Below the pieces are notes generated by a model. It did no database searches. It was given only the letters and a program-made list of their open reading frames with translations, and was not told where the DNA came from. Of a stretch of 64,000 bases of DNA, positions 1-11,101 are shown one piece after another. How positions within the stretch are numbered: position 1 is the first letter of the stretch; every line of letters begins with the position of its first letter. The DNA comes from Adineta vaga (lineage: Eukaryota > Rotifera), in NCBI GenBank assembly GCA_021613535.1, contig CP075493.1:14818001-14882000 (forward strand), read 5' to 3'. The position numbers and the translations under genes are program-made.

Positions 1-75
1 ATGACAATGAGAATGTTGAACACAGACAGTGTCAAGCGAAGGGCATGTATTATTTGTAGAATCATACGGTTGAAG

Positions 76-212
76 TTACGTATATGTTGCCCACAAGAAG
101 TCACACATACTAGTGTGACCGGTATTTGTCATATGAAAGCAGCCGCAGGTACTGTTTGTTGAGCAACGATTATACTGTTTAAGTCCATCACATAGTTCAG
201 ACTGCACTTGAA
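76..212 (-). CDS. Possible exon of a cysteine-rich secreted/surface protein (partial)
   Basis: On the minus strand an open stretch runs from an AG acceptor near 213 to a TAA at 76-78. It contains a cysteine-rich segment with ELCDG, RCSTNSTCGCF and TSMC motifs, a spacing seen in EGF-like or surface proteins of rotifers. No start codon or complementary exon was found inside the window, and a shifted frame continues open toward base 1, so a splice donor or a frameshift may lie near 80. I cannot name the family. The call rests on the cysteine pattern alone and on its position at the window edge. Confidence 0.3.
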
Positions 213-824
213 CTATTTAACATAAGAAATCAATCATTGAACGTTTACAACAAAAGAAAAATCGATGCATTTAATGAAGAATAAAATATAGAAATCTATA
301 TTATTTACCACAGAAAACTTAAAATAAAGGAGTAGATGATAGTTTTAAACATCGTTTTCATTGAAATGAATTACTTCAGTTATTGAATGGTTTTTATACA
401 TCTAGTATACCGATAATATTCTAAGTCTGAGTATTTTAAAGTAAAAAGAATCATTTAATTTTTAATCCTTCGGAAAATGAAAACTAATACAGCGCAATTG
501 TTAATATGAAGGTAAGTAACTGTATAAGAAAATACGATTTTACATCCACAATCATATCTTCAAGAATTACACAACGATCTCGAAAATGTATTATGACTCA
601 AAGCACTGGGTTATTTTCATTGTGGAGAAAAACCCATTTCCGGATTACTTCGTAAGTATAAATTCAGATGATATACAGAGAATTATTTATACTGCGAGAA
701 AAAGAAATAGAACAGACCGAAGTAAAGAAAAAAGTGAGTCATTGATATCTCCTCAATTCATAGAAGATGATTGCACAAATATGAGTAATATATTGTTCTT
801 TCTTCATATTTCTTTATAGATTAA
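213..824. other. Intergenic/5' flank of the Argonaute gene
   Basis: AT-rich sequence. A short open frame at 586-819 ends exactly at a TTTATAG acceptor-like site, just before the Argonaute ATG at 825, and a GTGAGT donor lies near 733. This may be a 5' untranslated exon and intron of the Argonaute transcript. No convincing coding signal otherwise. Confidence 0.4.
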
Positions 825-3691
825 ATGTCTACTACCAAAAATACAACTAACGAAAACTCAAAGCAACATTATACCACCAATGTAAGTAGTAGAAAATTAT
901 CTAAAAGTATCTTTTAAGAATTTAATTTTTCTCTTCTCCAGAAAATCATGGATCAAAAAACAGATGTTCTTGCTGCATTAACATTGACTACGCCAAATGA
1001 GCAGAGTACAATTCCTAAATCAATTTCATCAGCGACAACGGAATCACAGGAAGTCATCGAAGATTCGGATGATGTGATCTACACCAATCATTTTCTCTGT
1101 TCATTTGCTCGTGATCTTACTTTCTACCAGTACGACGTTAATGTTGAAGAATACCATGAACACCGAAAAGAATACATTAACATTTCCAATCGTGAGAAAC
1201 GTCATCAATTCGTCACTGATCTTCTAGTAACCAAAGTAATTCATCCAACCGCTGTCTGTTGGTATGACGACGGAAATTGTATCTACAGTACGACAGACTT
1301 CAAGGAAAAACTTCCGATTGAATATGAAAAAGAAGAGCAAGGATATAAGCGTCGTTTGACAATCAAGAAAGGTTCGATTGCAAGTACTACAAATGATCTA
1401 AACCAATTATCGATTCAAATTATCGAAATCTTGATTAAACAAGTGCTCAAAGAACAATTCAGAGCAATAGGTTCAGTTTTCTATCAATTGAATGAAATAC
1501 CACAACAGGATGGACCTTATGATCTTCTTACAGGCTTCAAACAGGCAATATGTCTTACTGAATCAGGTCCAACTTTGAATTTAGATACAACGATTACTCG
1601 ATTCTATCCACATTCTGACCTTTTACCATTTATATGGGAACGAATAATTCAACAGCAGCCATCTGATTTCCAGGGAAAGCTATCGAATCAACAATATGTT
1701 CAAATTTGTAACCATTTGAAAAGAGTTGAAGTTACGACAATTCAATCAGATCATCAAGATAAATATGTTCTTACAGGAGATTTATCAGATGATCTTCCTG
1801 AAAATATTTTCATTAAAGAGGAACAGAGTCTCTCTGACTACTATAAACAACTCGGTTATGAGATTCAACATCCACAATTATATTGTTTGAAAGCCTATCC
1901 AGTCGGCAAGCCACATAAATTAGTTGATCTATCAATTGAACATTGCAGTCTTCGAGAATGGCAACAAGTCACGGAAAATGACTACATGAAACCCGTTCCA
2001 GCACCGGCAGTTCATAAACGATTTCGTTCAATCATGAAAGCTATTAAAAAGTGCAACTTTCATGATAATGAATTATGTAAAGAAATTAAATTAAAAGTCA
2101 ATTGTGAAGGAATGATGGCGATTCCTTATGAAATTCTGAATAAACGTCAAATTGATCTCGGTCAACGAGGTAGTTTTACAAATCCAATCTCGATTGATAG
2201 AATGGGATTCATTTATCTCGCTGAACGTCAACAAAGCAATGCTAGACAAGTACAGACAAAATTATTGAACAACTTTTATAATGTACGTATTATGTTTTCC
2301 TAATTATATATCTCTAAAGATCTTCTTCATATATACTTTCTAATAGGCTGCCAAAAGACAAAATATGAAATTACCTAATAAACCGGACGAATATAGAATT
2401 TTTGCTGACAGAGATCTAGAAAATAATCTTCAAAAATATTTATCTGAACTCAAAAAAAATCGCTGTCAATTCATTCTCTGTCTTGAGAACTGCCAAGATC
2501 CAAGTATACATGAACTCTTCAAACAAATAGCATATAAAGAATATGGTATGTGGTACATTCATGGAATTCTGATAGATCTTGTCTCTCTCTCTCTCTCTTT
2601 AGGTCTTATTACTCAATGTGCTAACTTTACCAAAGTTGATAGAATTACAAATTTAGGAACTTATTGTAAAAATCTCCTTCAATCAGTGAATGCTAAACTG
2701 AGCGGCGAAAATAAACTAGTCACAGAATTACAAACATGTATGAAAACAATGTTTATTGGAGCTGATGTTCAACATACGAAAAATAATTATAATAGTGAAT
2801 TTCCTTCATTTGCAGCTGTTGTTGCAAGTATGAATTCAAAATGCACAGTCACAAATCAACGTGTCTCTCGTCAATGGCCAAACAAAGGAAAACAATCGGA
2901 AGAAGCAATTTTATTGATGAAGACAATGGTTGAAGAACTTTTAATAGCATTCAAAGATAACAATGATGGCGCTCTACCAGAGCATATCGTTTTCTATCGT
3001 GATGGAGTTGATGATGGACAATTTGAGCGAGTACAAAATGAAGAGGTAGCTGATTTGCAAAAAGCATTTCAAGGTAAAGAATCGTTTTTCTAGTTATATA
3101 AAAAGAAATTCAGAGGAATATTAGGTATGTTCTAATAAATAATTATTTTATTTTGTTTTACAGCTATTTATCCAACGGGTTCTAACCTACCTCGTCTAAC
3201 ATTTATAATCGTGAAGAAACGTCATCATACTCGTCTTTTTCGAGTGTCATCTCCGTCTATAGACAATGTTGAATCTGGTGTAGTCGTTGATACTTCCATC
3301 GTTAACATGAATTATGTCAATTTCTTTCTCAATTCACATAAACCATGTTTAGGCACAAATAAAATTGGAAGTTATGTTGTAATAGTCAACGATCTCGATT
3401 ATTCATTAAACGAATTGGAAGAACTTACTTATTCTCTCTGTTTTGCTGATCAACGTGTTGAGAGTCAATCTAGTGAATCAATTCCAAGTGTTGTGCATTT
3501 GGCTGATACTGCAGCAAGCAAAGCGAGACAATTATTTGGCAATAATACAAGGTAAAATACAAAAAATATTCTTTCGTTTTTCAAAGCTAAGATCGATATT
3601 ATTCTTTTATCTTTCCAGACCATCAAACGGTGATCGAGCAGAGATACTACGAGTTCATGAAGATATGCAAAATATACCAAATATGTTTTAA
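825..3691 (+). CDS. Argonaute-family protein (N-PAZ-MID-PIWI), six exons
   Basis: Small-RNA-guided silencing protein. Spliced model: 825-881, 942-2282, 2347-2545, 2603-3073, 3164-3551, 3619-3691. All phases agree and give 842 aa, the usual Argonaute length. An N-domain comes first, then a PAZ end around residues 310-345 (LSDYYKQLGYEI, then YPVGKPHKLVDLSIEHC), a MID region (YRIFADRDL, CQFILCLENC) and a PIWI domain. The slicer tetrad looks intact: D in FIGADVQH, a candidate glutamate in GKQSEEAI, D in FYRDGVDDGQF, H in IPSVVHLAD. The usual GVSEGQF reads GVDDGQF. KKRHHTRLF and VVDTSI are classic PIWI landmarks. The intron at 2546-2602 is 57 nt and contains no stop, so naive ORF calling translates through it. 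AATAAA lies at 3731. Ago-like rather than Piwi-like by eye; the clade is not resolved. Confidence 0.93.
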
Positions 3692-3793
3692 ACTTTTGAC
3701 TATCATTCGAATGTCTTTTATATATTCACAAATAAAAACTACTAAATCCTGAATTGAATTTAAACCTGAAAACTTAGCGGGAATTTGAATGCC

Positions 3794-3859
3794 TGTGGGT
3801 GTGGATAGACGTCAGTGTGATTAATACTTTTCTCTTCACCGACACCCACACCCACACCC
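3794..3859. repeat. Inverted pair of telomere-like TGTGGG tracts
   Basis: TGTGGGTGTGG at 3794-3804 faces its complement CACCCACACCCACACCC at 3843-3859 across about 38 nt. The pair sits in the 3' gap between the Argonaute gene and the small minus-strand peptide gene. The motif equals two to three (TGTGGG) units, the repeat reported for bdelloid telomeres. A very similar pair lies at 23809-23865. Confidence 0.7.
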
Positions 3860-4048
3860 TCTAGTAGCTTGAAATTACTGAAGGAAAACGCTTAATGATT
3901 TTTCAAAGCTTGCTTAATATCTACGGATCAGTAAAACTGCATGTAAAAATAAAGCTTTTGAATTTAAGAAGAAAGTTTTTATTTGAACAAGTACGAAAAA
4001 ATACTTGAAAAAAGTCTAAAACTTTTTGCTATTATAGAAAGTGTGTTT

Positions 4049-4276
4049 TCAGCATTGCCAGCCAATTTGACATCCACCACAATTACCTCCATCCGCGAGA
4101 AACTGTAAACCATTTAGTGGATTCTTTCCGACACGCACTTGACGTCCATCTTTAGTGCGACAACAACACGCGGTGTTAAAGATCGAGCAACATGCAGCTT
4201 CGACGTTGCCAGTCATCGATATTACCACCATCAATACCAAAACCATCATCAATATTGTTGCTGAAAACTGCTTCAT
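4049..4276 (-). CDS. Small secreted cysteine-rich peptide, 75 aa
   Basis: An ATG at 4276 gives a strong signal peptide (residues 1-27: a hydrophobic run of M, V, L and I ending in GNVEA). The mature part of about 48 residues holds eight cysteines in the order CC...CCC...C..C.....C (ACCSIFNTACCC near its start, NCGGCQIGWQC at the end). This is the layout of a disulphide-stabilised secreted peptide such as an antimicrobial or signalling peptide. I recognise no named family and infer no activity. A minus-strand AATAAA lies near 3977-3982, about 70 nt after the stop. Intronless as modelled. Confidence 0.7.
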   Translation of the reverse strand: MKQFSATILMMVLVLMVVISMTGNVEAACCSIFNTACCCRTKDGRQVRVGKNPLNGLQFLADGGNCGGCQIGWQC

Positions 4277-4692
4277 GTTTCTTGAGATAAAGTTTTGAGC
4301 AAGATGAATAAGCTGAAATAGACAAACATTGGAAGCAAGAGTTACGTTACTAGGATGGATGAGAGTGTCGATGAAGATATACCTCTAGCCACACTCAGAA
4401 ATCCTCAATCTCAGCCTCAATGACACCTCAGAGAGTGCAGGTAATGCCATTTTCAAATTATAAAAATGAAACCGATTTTCAACTTTTTATTAAAACAGGT
4501 TGGTGGATCCTCTCTCTATATTATTTCGCTAATTTCTAATTGGACTTACCAAAATTCGAAGAGATATTCGATGGATATATTAGTTAGACATAGATTAGTT
4601 ATGATTTGAGCTCGCCTTTTATAGTTATAATAAAGGAGTAGATCAATAAATATTCAGTCCTACAAAGCTTTACAAAATATATTATTTATCGA
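4277..4692. other. Intergenic 5' flank of the cysteine-rich peptide gene
   Basis: AT-rich upstream region. GT/AG-like sites around 4310 and 4550 could frame a 5' UTR intron. No coding signal was seen. Confidence 0.4.
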
Positions 4693-5020
4693 ATTTATTC
4701 AGGAATAATAAACAACCCTCTCAATTCAAGTATTCATCGATTAAGAGCTTCAAATCAAGATTTCATAGTAAATAGGTATATGCGTAATATTCATTGTATT
4801 CATTCAAGGATAATGAATAACCATCAATTAAGAGCTCGTGATCAAGGTTTCATAGTAAATAGGCATATGTATAAATAGTTTCAAACGTGGTATTCATTCT
4901 ATTCATTCAAGAATAATTAATAACCATCTCAATCCAATTATCCATAGATTAAGAGCTTCTATTCAAGGTTTTACAGTACATAGGCATATGGGTAAATATT
5001 TTCAAACGTATTATTCATCG
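4693..5020. repeat. Degenerate tandem repeat, three copies of about 100-120 bp
   Basis: Three adjacent units start near 4693, 4791 and 4898. Each carries in order ATTCAAGAATAAT, ATTAAGAGCT, TCAAGGTTT, CATAGTAAATAGGCATATG and, in copies 2 and 3, TTCAAACGT. The copies differ by substitutions and small deletions; copy 2 lacks part of the segment before ATTAAGAGC. No coding frame persists across the units. Confidence 0.75.
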
Positions 5021-5875
5021 TTTTTTTTTATTCAGGGATAAATATGGTCAAAAATGTCCTTAATTTTTGGTCATTGAGTTGATATTGATATGGATAAGGA
5101 TAATTTATCAGCAACCATTTCAAAATTATTTCATTTTACTTCATTGTTTTCTCTTTTAGATATTAAGTGAACATAACCAATCCCAGTAGTTCCAGAGTTT
5201 CTTTTCCTCAAAGTTGGCTCGCTTTATACAGAGAACCTTTTATCAGAAGACTAAAAGTCAAGGACATTCTTGACTGTTACCGATATATGAGAAAACAACA
5301 TCGAACTTAAATGAAGCAATTGATTTTGATCTGAATCGTCGAATCCTACTCTCATTGAATATGGGATATTAATTGAAATGACGAAAAAGTTTATTTGTAA
5401 TAGTATGAGTTGGAAGCAATTTGAATGATACGAATTTAACATTACATCGAACGAAACGTCTTGTAAATTTATATGAAGAATGACAAGCAATGACAGACGG
5501 AAAAACAACAAATCATTGGTACTTTAGTTTTACACACATACTATTCTTTTTCTTCTCCTCATATTCGGGGTTTTTTATTGTTTTATTTCTGAGTCAATAA
5601 TCAAAATAAATTCATTTTGATATTAATAACAAAGGGATAGAGTTTCATCAGTTAATTAATCAACAACAAATCATGCCACTGTTTTCTGTCGTTCAATGCG
5701 TGTTGATTGAGAGTGATAGTGAATAAATACAAATATTATCATTTCTGTCAAAGTTCTAACACATTCTGCTATAACAAAAATTTTCTCCTTTAGACTATAT
5801 ATATATATCTATTTAAAAATATTTCACAACCATTTTGTTTTGCATGAAAAAGTATTCTCGTAAAACACATCACGT
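5021..5875. other. Intergenic, no supported gene
   Basis: AT-rich, with a short minus-strand frame at 5251-5511 that shows no signal peptide, domain or splice support. The TATATATATA stretch near 5801 may be part of the promoter of the following gene. Confidence 0.4.
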
Positions 5876-6360
5876 ATGTCATCTCTTCGATATCTTATTT
5901 TTGGATGTTTTCTTCTATCAGGTATGTGATTCAGACTTGAGAAAATATTGAAAAGAGAAATATATGGAATATAATTCAAACATTCATGTATATTATCTAT
6001 TCTTTTTTTGCAGTGAGTAAATTTGCCGATGGTCTCGAATGCTATCAATGTAATAATTGTAATAGTCCATTTAAACCAGAAGGTATCTTAAAATTAAACT
6101 CAAATAAAACAAATGCATTTTGCTCGGTGAGTGAAAGATTGTTTTAATACATTTAATCTAAAGTTGATATGATCCTAGAAAACGACTGCACGAAATGTTG
6201 CTACAACTCGCGGTATCACGCAGACTGTAAAGAAAACAATGTAGCTGGCTTTGGTATATGGTGTTGCAATACAGATCTATGTAATGGAGCTAATCCAACT
6301 ACTTCATCATTCTATCTTGTCTTTACAATAGCAACTATTGTCGTTACTATGTTATTCTAA
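5876..6360 (+). CDS. Ly6/uPAR-like (three-finger) GPI-type surface protein, three exons
   Basis: Model: 5876-5921, 6014-6130, 6179-6360, 114 aa with consistent phases. Exon 1 encodes a signal peptide (MSSLRYLIFGCFLLS). The mature chain starts near LECYQCNNC and ends with the Ly6 hallmark CCNTDLCNGA, followed by a hydrophobic tail (VFTIATIVVTMLF), as expected for GPI attachment. Ly6 proteins are small disulphide-rich extracellular modules that bind receptors or ligands. The second donor is inferred as GTGA|GTGAAAG from the phase; the GTGAGT three bases earlier would break the reading frame. It belongs to the same broad family as the copies at 32879, 36086 and 38957 but is much more divergent. 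Confidence 0.7.
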
Positions 6361-6834
6361 AACAGAAAATAAAACTTTTCTTCTGCTTTTGCTGATCATA
6401 CTTGATTGGCAGTATTTCTATGAATAAATAAAGTCCATCGGATATAATAATACTAAGAAAGAATTTCTACAGTCATATTTCATTAAAAGTTGGTTTATTT
6501 ATGTATGAATATCGATGAATAGATTCTATCATGTTATCTATAATAAATCGAAAAATTCTGATCACATTATATCACCATGAATAACAATATACTATGTCGT
6601 TTTATTTATTTCCTTTTCTACTGATGAAAAAATAAAGTTCCTTGAAAAACTCAAATATCCAGAGAATAATATTTCAAAAATAAATCAAATTTTTTATCAT
6701 TTCCGCTTACAAATGAGATGAATATCTTGAGAGAAAAAAAACACTTCAAGACGTATATCATGTTTTTCAGTAATATTGCTAAACATCGTCTTGTTTATCA
6801 TTGTTTCATTTTATTTTTTTTTCTCTCTCTCATA
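6361..6834. other. Intergenic/promoter region before the tandem protease gene
   Basis: AATAAA signals near 6370 and 6425 probably serve the Ly6-like gene. The open frame extends upstream to 6718, but the methionine at 6835 starts a clean signal peptide, so 6718-6834 is treated as 5' UTR. Confidence 0.45.
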
Positions 6835-9307
6835 ATGAACAAACTTTTGATATTCAATATATTATTGATGATAACATTCTGTGATGCATCATCATTTACA
6901 TGCGATAAAAATCTTGTTTCATGTGGTTGTGGGAAAATTTCCGTTGGAATGAATGCACGAATTGTAAATGGTGAAAATGCCATATCAAATAGTTGGCCAA
7001 TGATAGTTTCATTCAGATATACCGGTGCAATATCATGGCATTTGTGTGGTGGAACAATTCTTGATGAATTACATATTTTAACAGCAGCTCATTGTGTTGA
7101 TTCTGTAATTACTGGAATTTCAATGATGAATATGACAATTGCTATTGGTCTGCATAATTTATCTCAATCAAATGGAATCATTCGTCAAATTAATAAGATC
7201 ATCATTCATCCATTATGGACATCAAATCCATTCTATCTTCTAAATGATATTGCCATTGTTCGTTTGAATCAATCACTTAATTTAGATAGAAATTCTTCAT
7301 TAACAGGAACATGTCTTCCATCACGTTCGAATAATTCAGAAGAAACAATTCAATATCCATTAAATAATACCAATCTAGTTATTATCGGATGGGGTCGATT
7401 AAATACATCAGGTTCTTCTCCTAATATTTTACAACAAGTGACAGTACAATTAATTGGTCATCGTGATAGAATGTGTGCAAGTACAGTAGTGGATCCATTC
7501 AGTCAACTTTGTGCTGATTTATATCAAGGCGGAAAGGGTAAATGGAAAAATTGATTGTTTCAAAAATTAATTTATTCCTATTGGTTTTTAGGTGCATGTT
7601 ATGGTTTGTATGTTTTTATCAGTTGAAAGATTATCGTAAGTTTTGTTTAGGTGATTCGGGAGGTCCAATATTTCAGTGGATTGGTGATCGATGGGAACAA
7701 ATTGGTATTGTTTCATATGGTGAAATGGGTTGTGCAACAAAAGGTTATCCCACTGTTTATACTCGAATATCTTATTTTATTGATTGGATTCAATCAATTA
7801 TTCAATCAAACAATACTTATAATCAATCAATTTCATTGAGAAGTCAAACAGAAAAATCATATTATAGATGTGAAAGAAATTATTTTGAATGTGGTTGTTC
7901 TCGTCGAGATGTTCTTTTATCTTCATCATCAGAAATGATTCAATATGAAAATGCTTTACCATACAGTTGGTCAATGATTGTTTCCATACGTTTTCGAAAT
8001 CAACATTTATGTTCAGGAACAATTTTAGATAATTATTTTATTTTGACAACAACATTTTGTTTGAAAAGTTATATCCCAGAAAGTTTAACAATTCATGCAG
8101 GAATTTCTTATCGAACAGAAATTGGAGGCACCATTCGAGAAGTGAATAAAATTTATCTTCATCCGAATTATCAATTCAATAACCATGATAATCTTGCTAT
8201 TTTACAATTAAAACAATCGTTAAATATTGAAAATGATATTTATCTTGCTAAAACATGTCTTCCTTCTTCTTCTTCTTTGAAACAATTCAATCGTAGTTCA
8301 GTTGTTATCATTGGATGGAATATTATTGCAAAGAGAAATTTCACTCAATCAGATCTTTTTCAACAAGCAGAAATCTTTGCAAAGAATGGAAATGATACAG
8401 ATTGTTCTTTATCTGCGTCTCAATTTTGTGCTGGTCAATTTGATAAAGATATTTGTTATGGAGGTATATGAAAAGATTCTTCTTCTGAGAAATGCTGTGC
8501 ACTTTCTTTTCTTTAGGTGATTCTGGAAGTCCAATATTTATTTGGGATAATTATCATTGGATACAAATGGGTCTTTCATCTTATTGTAAAACATCAAATA
8601 ATCTTGGTGTTTTTACGCGTTTAGATATGTATTTGGATTGGATATGGTCAATCATGGAATCAAATGAAATAAATCGATTAAATAGTTATCCGTGTGATAG
8701 AATGGGATCATGTGGTTGTGGAAAAAATTATGTTGGATCAAGTATGTCATCGAATATTGGTATTGAAACTGCAATTGGGAAAAGTTGGCCAATGATTGTT
8801 TCAATTCAAGTTTTTAATATTCATCTATGTTCGGGAACAATTTTATCTGATCTATATATTTTAACTACTGCTAGTTGTGCTGATACTATTAATTATTATG
8901 GAAATTCAACTATTGTTGCTGGTATTCATCGACTTTCAACAAATACAAAAATTACACGAAATCTTCATCAAATTTTTCTTCATCCAAATTTTGACATGAG
9001 TGATACAAATTCAATGAATGATATTGCGATTCTTCGTCTTGATTTTCCACTTCCATTGAATGATCAATCATTATCAATTGGAAAAACATGTATGTCAAAT
9101 CAAACGAATCAAGATTTTGATTTGAATTTACCAGTATTTCTTATTGGATGGAAATATGCAGCAATATATCGTACTAGTACAGATATTCTTCAACAAATTT
9201 CTGTCGAAATCGTTAATCAGAAAAATCATTCATGTTCTAATTTGTTTATGAATGAAACTTATCAAATTTGTCTTCGATCTTCACATGATAAAACAGATTT
9301 GTATTGA
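6835..9307 (+). CDS. Secreted tandem chymotrypsin-fold (S1) protein with one intact and two degenerate domains
   Basis: Exons 6835-7537, 7592-7603, 7651-8463, 8517-9307 give 772 aa. Signal peptide: MNKLLIFNILLMITFCDA. Each domain opens with a CGCG-type motif. Domain 1 keeps His (LTAAHC), Asp (NDIAIVRL) and Ser (CYGDSGGP), so it should be an active serine protease; position 189 is Gly rather than the trypsin Asp. Domain 2 has LTTTFC for LTAAHC and an Asn where the Asp belongs (HDNLAIL), though GDSGSP remains. Domain 3 has LTTASC, keeps NDIAILRL, and is cut by a TGA at 9305-9307 before its active-site Ser region. A 12-nt micro-exon (7592-7603) restores the ACYG codons just ahead of GDSGGP; without it domain 1 has no serine motif. 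Probably extracellular, digestive or immune; function is inferred from the family only. Confidence 0.75.
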
Positions 9308-9690
9308 AGTTATCTATGTGGTGGTAAATAATACTATGATATGGAAGATAACTTTATATATTTATGTATTTCTTTAGGTGATATCGGTGGCCCAATATTA
9401 ATGTACAAAAATGATCATTGGGAACAGGTATAAATAAATTATCGAATTTCAATGATTGTTTGTATTTGATTTAGATTGGAATTATTCCATATAAATATGA
9501 TTGTGCTTCTGTTGGTTATCCAGATACCTTTATACGATTATCAGCACATATTGAATGGATAAAAAATATAACAAATTCATCGTTAACAACTTATTCATCC
9601 TCAAAACATAATGATGGAATTTGTTATTATCAGCAGAATCGATTCATTTTTACATTCATTTCTTTTTTCATGTTTATTCTTTCTGATTAA
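9308..9690 (+). pseudogene. 3' remnant of the third protease domain and C-terminal tail
   Basis: Downstream of the TGA the same frame continues as SYLCG to a GTAAAT donor. Two further exons follow with agreeing phases: 9378-9427 (GDIGGPILMYKND) and 9475-9690 (IGIIPYKYDCAS, IEWIKNI, hydrophobic end FTFISFFMFILSD). The serine of the GDSGG motif is Ile here. Compared with domain 2, the segment around 9297-9312 looks as if it lost two bases and its donor. Either the protein now ends at 9307, or an unrecognised splice skips the stop. Confidence 0.55.
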
Positions 9691-10567
9691 TTCCGAAATA
9701 AATTTAATCATGCTTATCCTATAGCAATACAAAGAAGTACATTGATTCACACATTTTTTCCCCTCTCCATCTTATTGTCGACGGTTATAACTAACGACTA
9801 TATAGCATCTTTATAAATACGGGGTTATTTCAATAATATTACATAGGGGTATCCAAAAGTAGTGGCAACGACATTTCAGCACCACATATTAAGCTTGATA
9901 AAAGTTGCTTTGCAATTAAAATGATAGAGAAAAAATGCTCTCGTCTTCGTTGATATTTGATCATACTACAACCAATATCATAAAAATAAAATTTCGATAA
10001 GAGCTGTTTCGTTTGCATGTGTCCCCGTTATATCGTCGCTCATGTCAAACAAGGTGAAGGAGTTTAAAAAAAAAACTTCTGATAAAAACAAGATAGAAAG
10101 CTGCGGTTCTCAGCATTGAAAAGAAGAGATGAAAATGCATCGAATCATATACTACAGATTTTTCCGATCTGCTTGTTATAAGGTTTTTCAATTGATCTTT
10201 TTAAGAATAAACCTATCTCCTAAGCCATTTACAGTGAAGTTTCAATAATCAAAGAACTACAAACTGAGAAAGACTGAGATGAATAATACGTATTCTATTC
10301 AACAACAGATACTTCACTCTTATGGGGAATATTGAAACACATTCTTCTATGATTCTCAACAGGATCCTATAGAACGTGTTTAGTATGTATTTCACTATTA
10401 TTTTATCACAAAACTTTCAATTCCTATCATCTTTTTGTTGCTGGATGATTGCGATCTTCAGTTAAAATCACTATATTGCTTTGTGTAACTTGAAAATTCA
10501 TTCTTTTATTTTACTTTTATCAAGTCAAAAACAAACATTTGTTGTTTTCAAGTTCCTATGATGAAGG
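9691..10567. other. Intergenic, with a possible mariner-like terminal motif
   Basis: No gene model was supported. Near 9845 the sequence AGGGGTATCCAAAAGTAGTGG resembles the outer end of Tc1/mariner elements, and a short open stretch starting ATGTCAAACAAGGTGAAGGAG lies near 10039. No matching inverted end was found, so an old truncated element is only a possibility. Confidence 0.3.
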
Positions 10568-11101
10568 TTATGTCGCTCCAATAAAATCTCCACCTTCAAT
10601 GAGACACCATGCACATGAATGCTCTTTGAATTCAACTGTAATCTTGTAATTCTCAGCATCTGCCGTCAAATACATTTCAGGTTCATCAACTGGTTTTATG
10701 ACATAATTGCCACTATTTGTCAGTTCAACAGACCAATGTTGACTAGTTGCTGTATGATTCGTTCGATTAAATCCGAGATAAGTTTGACTTCTATCAAAAA
10801 GAAGTGATCTTGTCGGACCGAAAAATCGAGATGTTATACGATAAATGTTCGGCGATGTGTCCTCAACTGGTATAAAACGAAACAATGGTATTGAATAAGG
10901 GAAATCTGAGCGGTAAAGCCCAAGTTGAGGATCACCACTGGAATAGATGCCAGCAGTGGTAAAGTTTCCGGATTGCATAAATAAATCATTGGAACAGTAG
11001 ATTCTATAGTTATTCGATGAAAGCGTATCTAACACAAAAAGTAAGTGAAGATTGATCATAGAAGAAACAAAACTTACTATTAACTGATCCGTGTATAAAT
11101 C
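10568..11101 (-). CDS. Putative beta-trefoil-like protein (5' end unresolved)
   Basis: Main exon 10568-11028, preceded by a small exon 11078-11101 (donor and acceptor in phase, giving FIHGSVNNTLSS). A further upstream exon probably ends at 11160 with a GGAG|GTAAGAG donor, but no ATG in frame was found. The chain has three roughly 45-residue internal repeats with similar starts: YRIYCSNDLFMQS, YRITSRFFGPTRSLLF and YVIKPVDEPEMYLTA. This is the pattern expected of a beta-trefoil such as a ricin-type lectin or fascin-like fold. Two cysteines sit close to the end (CAWC). The fold is inference and the ligand unknown. Confidence 0.55.
   Translation of the reverse strand, partial: DLYTDQLIVSFVSSMINLHLLFVLDTLSSNNYRIYCSNDLFMQSGNFTTAGIYSSGDPQLGLYRSDFPYSIPLFRFIPVEDTSPNIYRITSRFFGPTRSLLFDRSQTYLGFNRTNHTATSQHWSVELTNSGNYVIKPVDEPEMYLTADAENYKITVEFKEHSCAWCLIEGGDFIGAT

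Noticed and set aside
586-819. 77-aa open frame before the Argonaute gene
   Set aside because: It contains a good donor and acceptor and no domain; better explained as 5' UTR with an intron.
5251-5511. 86-aa minus-strand frame
   Set aside because: No signal peptide, domain, splice support or neighbouring exon; typical chance ORF in AT-rich DNA.
9305-9307. TGA as a selenocysteine codon
   Set aside because: Serine protease domains have no selenocysteine at this position, and the neighbouring donor also appears mutated, which fits decay better.
9841-10140. Full mariner transposon
   Set aside because: Only one end-like motif and a very short open stretch; no transposase domain and no matching inverted end.
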